Below, in pieces: positions 1 to 4,940 of a stretch of 10,325 nt of DNA. How positions within the stretch are numbered: position 1 is the first letter of the stretch; every line of letters begins with the position of its first letter. The notes below the pieces were generated by a model, which saw only the letters and a program-made list of their open reading frames with translations, was not told the DNA's origin and did not search any database. Origin of the DNA: Eubacteriales bacterium. GTDB lineage: Bacteria; Bacillota; Clostridia; Oscillospirales; CAG-272. The stretch spans positions 1 through 10,325 of the forward strand of contig JAQVWU010000070.1 in the NCBI GenBank assembly GCA_028709565.1, given 5' to 3'. The position numbers and the translations under genes were made by a program.

Positions 1-592
1 TTTCCGCCATATGCACCGCCTTTGTCACAAACATGGAAACCAGCTCCTGGGGCGAGGCGACGATGATTACCCCGTCAACCGGGATGGACTGGAATACAGT
101 TAGCGCCACGTCCCCGGTTCCGGGCGGCATATCGATAAACATATAATCTACATCCCCCCAGATGACATCGGTCCAGAACTGTTTTACCGTACCCGCAATG
201 ATCGGACCTCTCCAGACAACCGGGTCGGTCTCCCGTTCCAGCAGCAGATTTACCGACATCACCCCGATGCCGGTCCTGCTTTTTACCGGCAGCAGACCCA
301 GGTCGCTGCCCTCCACGCCGCCGCTGAGTCCGAAGATGCGCGGAATGGACGGACCGGTAACGTCGGCGTCCATGACGGCGGTTTTATAACCCGCTCGGTT
401 CATGAGCACAGCCAGCATTGCGGTGACGGCCGATTTGCCCACGCCGCCCTTGCCGCTGACAACGCCGATTATCTTTTTTATCGAATTGCATTCATGTGTC
501 TTCTCGAGAAAACTCTGCGGGTTTTTGTCGCACCCCGCGCATGACCCCTTTGAACAGCCGCCGTCTGAACAGGCTCTTTTGTTATCGGACAT
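1..592 (-). CDS. Mrp/NBP35-family P-loop ATPase, Fe-S cluster carrier (partial, C-terminus off the left edge)
   Basis: The visible 197 residues are the N-terminal part of an Mrp/NBP35 (ApbC) protein, a cytoplasmic ATPase of the SIMIBI class that carries Fe-S clusters to apo-proteins. The deviant Walker A motif GKGGVGKS is at residues 47-54, DADVTGPS at 75-82, and the family signature DMPPGTGD at 154-161. The N-terminus has C8, C13, C18 and C21, resembling the cysteine-rich extension of NBP35-type members; C35 lies just before the P-loop. The C-terminal part with the CxxC that bridges the dimer cluster would lie beyond position 1. The ATG at 592 follows GGGAG at a 9-base gap. The gene lies 57 bases downstream of the DUF134 gene on the same strand with no terminator or clear promoter between them, so the two are probably cotranscribed. 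Family assignment is firm; the client proteins are unknown. Confidence 0.95.
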   Translation of the reverse strand, partial: MSDNKRACSDGGCSKGSCAGCDKNPQSFLEKTHECNSIKKIIGVVSGKGGVGKSAVTAMLAVLMNRAGYKTAVMDADVTGPSIPRIFGLSGGVEGSDLGLLPVKSRTGIGVMSVNLLLERETDPVVWRGPIIAGTVKQFWTDVIWGDVDYMFIDMPPGTGDVALTVFQSIPVDGVIIVASPQELVSMFVTKAVHMAE

Positions 593-649
593 TTAATATC
601 ACTCCCTGATTTGTTTATAGATTTTTATTATTGTTAGTCACTTCGCCTA

Positions 650-1108
650 TCAGCCGCCCTGTCCGCGTCTGCGGCGATTCTCGCGGCAGAAGCCGCCTCT
701 GCAGTTCTGTCCGCAGCTCAGCCGTGTCGACCGGCAGTGGGGACAGCTTTTTAACGTTTCGAGGTTTTCACGGCTTTCGGTCCATTCCCGGCCGCAGTCG
801 GCGCAGCTGACCGGGCAGATACTGCGCGTGTAGTTGCCGCCGTCGATATGGATACCCTTTCCGTTGACCAGACTGTCGGCAATCTTTTCACGGGCGGACA
901 GCAGTATGCGCTGAAAGGTAGGCCGTGAAACATCCATTCTTACGGCACATTCCTCCTGCTCCAGCCCTTCCAGGTCCTTCAGCCGGACAGCCTCCAGCTC
1001 CTCCAGGAGCAGCGTGTTTTTCGGCGTGCCGGTGTCATCTCCGGAAGGAACGAAGTAGGTCGTTTTGGGAATGTGCTCGATTTTGCGCCATTTAACCGGT
1101 CTTGCCAT
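650..1108 (-). CDS. DUF134 (UPF0251) family DNA-binding protein with C-terminal cysteine clusters
   Basis: The 152-residue protein begins with the family hallmark MARPVKWRKIEHIPKTTYFVP. Residues about 33-91 form a helix-turn-helix resembling sigma-70 region 4 (LEELEAVRLKDLEGLEQEECA, then the recognition-helix stretch SRPTFQRIL at 61-69). The C-terminus carries C98, C102, C105, C122 and C125, spaced like a zinc ribbon or metal site, then C132, C136 and C141 in a Gly/Arg-rich tail. An upstream ATG at 1117 abuts the GGAG at 1118-1121 with no gap, whereas the ATG at 1108 is 9 bases from it and matches the family N-terminus, so 1108 is chosen. The gene leads the minus-strand unit with the Mrp/NBP35 gene, a linkage I recall for this family. 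Its promoter contains repeats that could be an autoregulatory operator. A transcriptional regulator that senses metal or Fe-S status is inference. Confidence 0.92.
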   Translation of the reverse strand: MARPVKWRKIEHIPKTTYFVPSGDDTGTPKNTLLLEELEAVRLKDLEGLEQEECAVRMDVSRPTFQRILLSAREKIADSLVNGKGIHIDGGNYTRSICPVSCADCGREWTESRENLETLKSCPHCRSTRLSCGQNCRGGFCRENRRRRGQGG

Positions 1109-1130
1109 TGTTATCATCTCCGTTCGGTCG

Positions 1131-1144
1131 GTATTAATTAATAC
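1131..1144. repeat. Perfect 14-bp palindrome at the expected transcript start of the DUF134 gene
   Basis: GTATTAATTAATAC reads identically on both strands. It begins 4 bases downstream of the -10 box of the DUF134 promoter, covering the expected start of transcription, a typical position for a repressor operator. Its half site GTATTA is also found in the palindrome at 1972-1986. Operator function is inferred. Confidence 0.5.
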
Positions 1145-1147
1145 GGT

Positions 1148-1176
1148 ATTATATCACAATTATGAGCATAGGTCAA
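1148..1176 (-). promoter_or_regulatory. Promoter of the DUF134-Mrp unit
   Basis: On the minus strand, TTGACC (1171-1176) and TATAAT (1148-1153) are separated by exactly 17 bases, a near-perfect sigma-A promoter about 40 bases ahead of the start codon. The spacer carries the dyad ATGCTCAT (1162-1169). A 9-base direct repeat, CAATTATGA on the plus strand, occurs at 1157-1165 and 1174-1182 with a 17-base period, the second copy overlapping the -35 box. These repeats make regulated transcription likely. Confidence 0.85.
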
Positions 1177-1230
1177 TTATGATAAGTGAACTTTTTACAT
1201 GTATTTGTTAAAAATTTCAGGCTGTTGTAA

Positions 1231-1434
1231 TTATACGGGTTTTTGAGGGGCGGCTTTGCACAGCGCGAGATAATCTTCCACGGCGCCGCGGAAATTGTAA
1301 ACCAACTCATGCGCGGTTGTTCCTTCATAAGAAATCAGCGCCCGAATGCCCATAACCTTTCCGTAAAAAAGGTTGTCTTCCTCAGAGAATTCAACGCTGC
1401 CAACATAGCCTTTGTATTCCATTGTGTTATTCAT
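1231..1434 (-). CDS. Single-domain HicB-like protein without a ribbon-helix-helix tail
   Basis: The 67-residue product, MNNTMEYKGYVGSVEFSEED and onward, resembles the N-terminal domain of HicB-type antitoxins: YKGYVGSVEFSEED, FYGKVMGIRALISYEGTTAHEL, FRGAVEDYLALC. Family members usually run to about 105-130 residues and end in a ribbon-helix-helix DNA-binding domain after a short linker. Here the reading frame stops at APQKPV, right at the linker, and the 50 bases downstream encode nothing like such a domain. No HicA toxin gene is seen on either side. The ATG at 1434 has GGGAG 8 bases upstream; the internal ATG (residue 5) lacks a well-placed site. It sits between the DUF5320-like and DUF134 genes on the same strand with its own promoter. 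It may be a decayed antitoxin or a free-standing domain with another role. Confidence 0.75.
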   Translation of the reverse strand: MNNTMEYKGYVGSVEFSEEDNLFYGKVMGIRALISYEGTTAHELVYNFRGAVEDYLALCKAAPQKPV

Positions 1435-1487
1435 ATCGGATTCTCCCGTCTCAGCATGTCGATAAGCATATCTGCATCTGTATTATT

Positions 1488-1516
1488 ATAATATCACGTT
1501 ATGCATGAACATGCAA
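1488..1516 (-). promoter_or_regulatory. Probable promoter of the HicB-like gene
   Basis: TTGCAT (1511-1516) and TATTAT (1488-1493) on the minus strand have a 17-base spacer. The -35 region overlaps the dyad ATGTTCAT (plus-strand ATGAACAT, 1505-1512), related to the ATGNNCAT dyads in the two neighbouring promoters but shifted by about 3 bases. A TATAAT lies at 1485-1490, but with a 20-base spacer. Confidence 0.6.
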
Positions 1517-1553
1517 CTATAATTAGAAGCACTTATGGGGATGGTATCAGGTG

Positions 1554-1595
1554 AAAAAAAGCTGGGGGCTTAACGAAATATATCCGTTAAACCCC
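1554..1595 (-). terminator. Rho-independent terminator of the DUF5320-like gene
   Basis: Read on the minus strand, an 11-bp stem is formed by 1585-1595 (GGGGTTTAACG) and 1565-1575 (CGTTAAGCCCC), with one G-U pair and a 9-base loop, followed closely by seven T residues (1554-1560). It begins 8 bases past the stop codon of the DUF5320-like gene and separates it from the HicB-like gene. Confidence 0.88.
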
Positions 1596-1603
1596 TGCGC
1601 CGT

Positions 1604-1831
1604 TTATGACCGGGCTTCGCTTTCATCCGTGTCCGACAAGCGTTTGTTTACTTCGTCAAGCCGCTCTTTGAGCAGTTTTGCCTGATTTTGCAGACACGCC
1701 TTTATATCGGTGTCGGACATGGGCATGCGGTTCATGCGGCCACCGCCGCCGAAACCCTGATTGAATCCCCGGCCGAAACCGCAGTCTCTGCCGGCCGGTC
1801 CTCTTCCGTCTCTTCTGTTTTGTCCGTGCAT
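1604..1831 (-). CDS. Small Gly/Arg-rich DUF5320-like protein
   Basis: The 75-residue protein has a low-complexity N-terminal half rich in Gly, Arg, Asn and Phe (DGRGPAGRDCGFGRGFNQGFGGGG, residues 8-31) and a charged helical C-terminal half (LKERLDEVNKRLSD, about 54-67) likely to form a short coiled coil. This layout, with the GRGPxGR stretch near the N-terminus, resembles DUF5320 proteins, which I recall near Mrp/NBP35, DUF134 and NifX-like genes in anaerobes. Single cysteines are at 17 and 46. The ATG at 1831 follows a very strong AAAGGTGGTGA site (1836-1846), a consensus promoter and a private terminator, suggesting high monocistronic expression. Molecular function is unknown. The DUF5320 assignment rests on composition and layout rather than a clear motif. 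Confidence 0.7.
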   Translation of the reverse strand: MHGQNRRDGRGPAGRDCGFGRGFNQGFGGGGRMNRMPMSDTDIKACLQNQAKLLKERLDEVNKRLSDTDESEARS

Positions 1832-1848
1832 AGTATCACCACCTTTAC

Positions 1849-1904
1849 GTTATTGTCATATGCACAATACTATTATAGCATGGTTATGGGCATATGTCAA
1901 TAAC
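1849..1904. repeat. 15-bp inverted repeat enclosing the -10 box of the DUF5320-like gene
   Basis: GTTATTGTCATATGC (1849-1863) and the inverse of GTTATTGACATATGC (1890-1904) match at 14 of 15 positions and are 26 bases apart. One arm covers the -35 box and the other lies at the transcript start, with the -10 box in the loop. Two dimers of a repressor, or DNA looping, could act here; that is inference. Confidence 0.75.
1872..1900 (-). promoter_or_regulatory. Consensus promoter of the DUF5320-like gene
   Basis: Minus-strand TTGACA (1895-1900) and TATAAT (1872-1877) are both perfect consensus and separated by 17 bases. The spacer includes ATGCCCAT (1886-1893), one base from the -35 box, the same placement as the dyad in the DUF134 promoter. 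Confidence 0.9.
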
Positions 1905-1949
1905 AAGAGGGAAAATATTTTTTATATAGTGAAAATCACGTTAAGAGTA

Positions 1950-1978
1950 TTGATTATTGCGGGTAACCGATGTATTAT
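1950..1978 (+). promoter_or_regulatory. Promoter of the four-gene catabolic operon
   Basis: TTGATT (1950-1955) and TATTAT (1973-1978) are 17 bases apart, about 48 bases ahead of the first start codon. The -10 box lies within the palindrome described at 1972-1986. Confidence 0.7.
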
Positions 1979-1986
1979 GATAATAC
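1972..1986. repeat. Perfect 15-base palindrome over the -10 box
   Basis: GTATTAT-G-ATAATAC has two perfect 7-base arms around a single central base and covers the -10 hexamer of the operon promoter, so a protein bound here would block RNA polymerase. Operator role is inferred. Confidence 0.55.
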
Positions 1987-2025
1987 AGGCCAACAATACC
2001 CAAATTAAAACAAGGAGGATTGCCT

Positions 2026-2643
2026 ATGGAACCGATGACATGGATTGTTCAGACCGGGTTACAGGGCGCGAAGACGGCTATAATCTCCGAATACGTCTTG
2101 AACGACCTGGGGGTCTTTGTAAAACGCGAACGCCGCGTATCAAAAAAGTCGCTCCTCAACGCCGTTACGGGATTTCGTGTCGGTTATGCCCCGGTCCCGG
2201 GGGCTGCCTACCGAAGCGCGCCCCTTGACCGGGACGCGATACTCTGGCGCAAGGTGACCGGGATAAAGGAAAGCGATGACAGGGTTATTGTCCGCGGAAA
2301 CCGCAACAGCGAGATTGTCGTTTGCTTTCTTGACGAAAACCGCGAAAGCGGACTGCGCTATATCGCACAGCAGCGGCAGCGCAATCCGGTTGTTGCCGCC
2401 GCCGATTACGACGCCGCATCCTGGCTGTGCTGGCGGGAGGATGACGACTGGGGCGACCCCATGGCTCCGCTTGCCATTATGATTGAAAACGAAAAGGATA
2501 CCGAACGCTTTATCGAGGGCGATGTCCTGGCGGAAACCGAACTTGACATTGAGGAGTCCGAAGGGATGATCTGCGCCCGATGCGGAAAAGCCCTATGTTC
2601 AGACAGCGTTTTTTGCGAAGGCTGCGGCTCGCGGGTATTATAA
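2026..2643 (+). CDS. Hypothetical protein with C-terminal zinc ribbon
   Basis: I do not recognise this 205-residue protein as a named family. Residues 183-200 form a zinc ribbon, C183-x2-C186 with C197-x2-C200 (ICARCGKAL, VFCEGCGSRVL), preceded by an acidic linker at about 165-180. The region around 68-102 (ILWRKVTGIKESDDRVIVRG, then NSEIVVCF) reads as alternating beta strands and could be a small PH-like or barrel domain; that is a weak impression. There is no signal peptide or membrane segment, so it is probably cytoplasmic. A TTG at 2020 could start the frame, but AAGGAGG (2012-2018) lies 7 bases before the ATG at 2026, which decides the start. Only 13 bases separate it from the hydrolase gene, so it leads that operon. 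A regulatory, scaffold or nucleic-acid-binding role is possible. Confidence 0.8.
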   Translation: MEPMTWIVQTGLQGAKTAIISEYVLNDLGVFVKRERRVSKKSLLNAVTGFRVGYAPVPGAAYRSAPLDRDAILWRKVTGIKESDDRVIVRGNRNSEIVVCFLDENRESGLRYIAQQRQRNPVVAAADYDAASWLCWREDDDWGDPMAPLAIMIENEKDTERFIEGDVLAETELDIEESEGMICARCGKALCSDSVFCEGCGSRVL

Positions 2644-2656
2644 AGGATGACCGAAC

Positions 2657-3763
2657 ATGAAAAACGGAGAGGATGACAGATATATCATGGAAAGATTTTA
2701 TACGCTGACCGATTTTGCGTGTGATTTCTACGACGCCAATTCGCGCAAATCAAAATTTAACGGAAACACCGCCGGCGAGCTGACCGAATGGATTCCGGAG
2801 GCGCGGGCGGTGCTGAGCGATATAACCGGGCTGGAGCTGCTCAAAGATTATTTCGCAGCCCGCGATTTCGGTACGCCGAAGCCGGAGGTCGTGGAAGCAT
2901 ACGAGGACGGGGATTTTACCCGAAGCAAAATCTATCTGCAAATCGAGCATAACATGACCGTCCCCCTTTATCTGTTCATGCCCAAAGATATGGCTCAGGG
3001 CGAGCGGCGGCCGGTAGTGCTGGCACCCCACGGTCACGGCGGAGGCGGGAAATACGCGCCGGCGGGCATTACCGGGCGCCATGAAGCGGTGGACCGGAAG
3101 ATACACGATCTCGACTATAATTACGGGGAACGTTTCGCTCGTCTGGGATATATTGTTATCTGCCCGGACGCGCCCGGCTTCGGCGAACGGCGGGAAAAAA
3201 TATGGCAGGACGACCGGCATATCGGCAATGCGTCCTGCGAGATAATCAGTCATATGGTATACTCCCTTGGGCTGAGCATGCAGGGGCTCTTTACCTACAA
3301 CCTCATGCGGGTTGCCGATTATGCCCTGACGCTGGAGGGGGCCGACCGTGACAAACTATACTGCGCGGGGCTGTCGGGCGGCGGGCTGCAGACCCTGATA
3401 TTCGCGGCATGCGATACCCGCGTTAAAAAATCGATTATCAGCGGATACTTTTACGGGGTAAAAGAAGCGCTCCTCATGCAGCCGGAAAATTGCGCCTGCA
3501 ACTTCTCACACCGTTTATGGTATCATTTTGACATGGGCGACATAGCGTGCATGATATATCCCCGGGCTTTTCTGGTGGAAACGGGGGACATAGACCCGCT
3601 CAACGGCCGGTCGGGCGCGGCGAACGCGGTATCGCAGATTGAAATCGCACGGCGCGCCTACGCCCTGGGCAACCGGCAGGACAGTGTGGTCCATCATATC
3701 TATGAAGGGCCCCATAAGTGGTTCGGTTATCACGCCGAAGGGTTTTTGAAGGGAGAGCACTGA
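2657..3763 (+). CDS. Alpha/beta hydrolase, acetyl-xylan-esterase/dienelactone-hydrolase-like
   Basis: The 368-residue protein has the order expected of a large alpha/beta hydrolase: a helical N-terminal cap (1-95), a strand and oxyanion region at VVLAPHGHGGGG, the strand VICPDAPGFGERR, the nucleophile elbow GLSGGG with S240, an acid candidate D313 (or D311) in GDIDPLNG, and H353 in EGPHKW. It resembles the Abhydrolase_7/acetyl-esterase-like group found in polysaccharide-degrading bacteria. No signal peptide is seen, so an ester would be cleaved inside the cell after uptake. The ATG at 2657 has AAAGGA 9 bases upstream; the alternative Met11 is about 13 bases from its nearest purine-rich site. 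The TGA stop lies one base from the next ATG, implying translational coupling with the URO-D-like gene. Substrate unknown: an acetylated sugar, a lactone or a methyl ester would all fit. Confidence 0.88.
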   Translation: MKNGEDDRYIMERFYTLTDFACDFYDANSRKSKFNGNTAGELTEWIPEARAVLSDITGLELLKDYFAARDFGTPKPEVVEAYEDGDFTRSKIYLQIEHNMTVPLYLFMPKDMAQGERRPVVLAPHGHGGGGKYAPAGITGRHEAVDRKIHDLDYNYGERFARLGYIVICPDAPGFGERREKIWQDDRHIGNASCEIISHMVYSLGLSMQGLFTYNLMRVADYALTLEGADRDKLYCAGLSGGGLQTLIFAACDTRVKKSIISGYFYGVKEALLMQPENCACNFSHRLWYHFDMGDIACMIYPRAFLVETGDIDPLNGRSGAANAVSQIEIARRAYALGNRQDSVVHHIYEGPHKWFGYHAEGFLKGEH

Positions 3764-3764
3764 C

Positions 3765-4895
3765 ATGCTGCCGCGGGAACGTTATATAAAGGCGCTGACC
3801 TTCGGCGCGACGGATAAAATACCGCTGCAGCCCGGCGGACCGCGCAAATCCACCCTTGAGCGCTGGCGCGCGGAAGGTCTGCCCGAGGGTGTGGGGCATA
3901 TGGAATATGTATATGACAGGCTGGGCATTGATCCCGGCAGCGTATACGGCCCTTCCGAAGGCTTTTTCGTCGATTTTCGCATGATTCCCATGTTTGAGGA
4001 AAAGGTGATTGAGCATAAAGACGGTCATTATATCGTGCAGGACTGGATGGGCGCGATTACCGAGATTTCGGACAAATACGATTATACATATATCCGCAAC
4101 GCGATAGATTTTGTGACCCGCCGCTGGCACAGCTTTCCGGTGAAAAATGCGGACGACTGGGAGCAAATGAAGGAGCGGTATGATCCCCGTGACCTCAGGC
4201 GCCTGACCGGTGATCTTGACACCGTGGGTAAAAAGCTGAGGGAGCGCAATTATATTATAACAGTAAGCGTAAACGGTCCCTTCTGGCAGATGCGCGAGTG
4301 GCTCGGTATGGAAAATCTCTGCATGCTCTTTCTCGACGATCCCGGCCTGGCTGCGGATATGGCGCAGTTCTGGTGCGATTTCGTGCTGACCGTCATGAGA
4401 CGCTTTCTGCCGTATGTGCAGCCCGATGTCTTCCGTATTTCAGAAGATATGGCTTACAAGGCCCACAGCATGATCAGTCGCTCCATGACGCGGGAATTTC
4501 TGCAGCCGGTCTATGTCAAATGGATTACCGAACTGAAAAAGTACAGCGTTCCGATAATAGACATGGACTCGGACGGATTTGTCGGCGAGCTCATTCCCAT
4601 CTGGATTGAATCGGGTATAAACGTGTGTGATCCGATTGAGGTCGCGGCCTATAACGATATCGTGCAATATCGCCGGAAATACGGCAAAAAGATGGGATAT
4701 AACGGAGGCATTGACAAGCGCGCCATCGCCGCCGGAGGGGAGACGCTGCGCGCTGAGGTTATGCGGGTTGTGCCGCCGCTGCTGGCGGAGGGCGGTTTTA
4801 TCCCGTCATGCGACCATGGTGTGCCCCCGGATATATCCCTTGAAAACTTTATCGATTATACCGCCCTTCTGGCGTCGCTCACGGGATGGATGTAA
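3765..4895 (+). CDS. Uroporphyrinogen-decarboxylase-like (URO-D/MtaA fold) protein
   Basis: The 376-residue protein belongs to the URO-D superfamily, which includes haem-pathway decarboxylases and corrinoid methyltransferases such as MtaA and CmuA. The barrel landmarks are SVNGPFWQMREWLGMENL (168-185), ISEDMAYK (225-232), IIDMDSDGFV (264-273), GYNGGIDKRAIAAGG (311-325) and GGFIPSCDHGVPPDI (343-357). The Arg-rich RQAGR substrate motif of true HemE enzymes is absent; the N-terminus has PLQPGGPRKSTLERW instead. The HxC-Cys zinc site of MtaA is also not evident, though D266, D268, C349 and H351 could hold a metal. GGGAG lies 9 bases ahead of the ATG at 3765, one base past the hydrolase stop. No corrinoid-binding partner is in the window. 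A methyl- or alkyl-transfer role is a guess from fold and context. Confidence 0.88.
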   Translation: MLPRERYIKALTFGATDKIPLQPGGPRKSTLERWRAEGLPEGVGHMEYVYDRLGIDPGSVYGPSEGFFVDFRMIPMFEEKVIEHKDGHYIVQDWMGAITEISDKYDYTYIRNAIDFVTRRWHSFPVKNADDWEQMKERYDPRDLRRLTGDLDTVGKKLRERNYIITVSVNGPFWQMREWLGMENLCMLFLDDPGLAADMAQFWCDFVLTVMRRFLPYVQPDVFRISEDMAYKAHSMISRSMTREFLQPVYVKWITELKKYSVPIIDMDSDGFVGELIPIWIESGINVCDPIEVAAYNDIVQYRRKYGKKMGYNGGIDKRAIAAGGETLRAEVMRVVPPLLAEGGFIPSCDHGVPPDISLENFIDYTALLASLTGWM

Positions 4896-4940
4896 GAAAA
4901 GAATAACAATAATAAAACAAAAGAGAAAGGATTAACCGTT

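Noticed and set aside
162..596. Two plus-strand frames with Ser/Thr/Pro-rich products
   Set aside because: They are antisense to the Mrp/NBP35 ATPase, which has clear Walker A and DMPPGTGD motifs.
1109..1117. Upstream ATG for the DUF134 gene (MIT extension)
   Set aside because: GGAG directly touches this ATG, leaving no spacer; the ATG at 1108 has a 9-base gap and the family-typical MARPVKW start.
1435..1603. HicA toxin gene next to the HicB-like gene
   Set aside because: No small frame with the HicA KxxGF or GSHxxF-type motifs is present here or in 1177-1230; the region holds only a promoter and a terminator.
1761..2228. 155-codon plus-strand frame spanning the DUF5320-like promoter and the zinc-ribbon gene start
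   Set aside because: It runs through two promoters and overlaps two better genes in other frames; its product is low complexity and lacks a ribosome binding site.
2750..3253. 167-codon minus-strand open frame
   Set aside because: Shadow of the alpha/beta hydrolase gene, with no recognisable domain.
3600..4166. 188-codon minus-strand open frame across the hydrolase/URO-D junction
   Set aside because: It is opposite two well-supported genes, has a low-quality His/Arg-rich product and no ribosome binding site that I could see.
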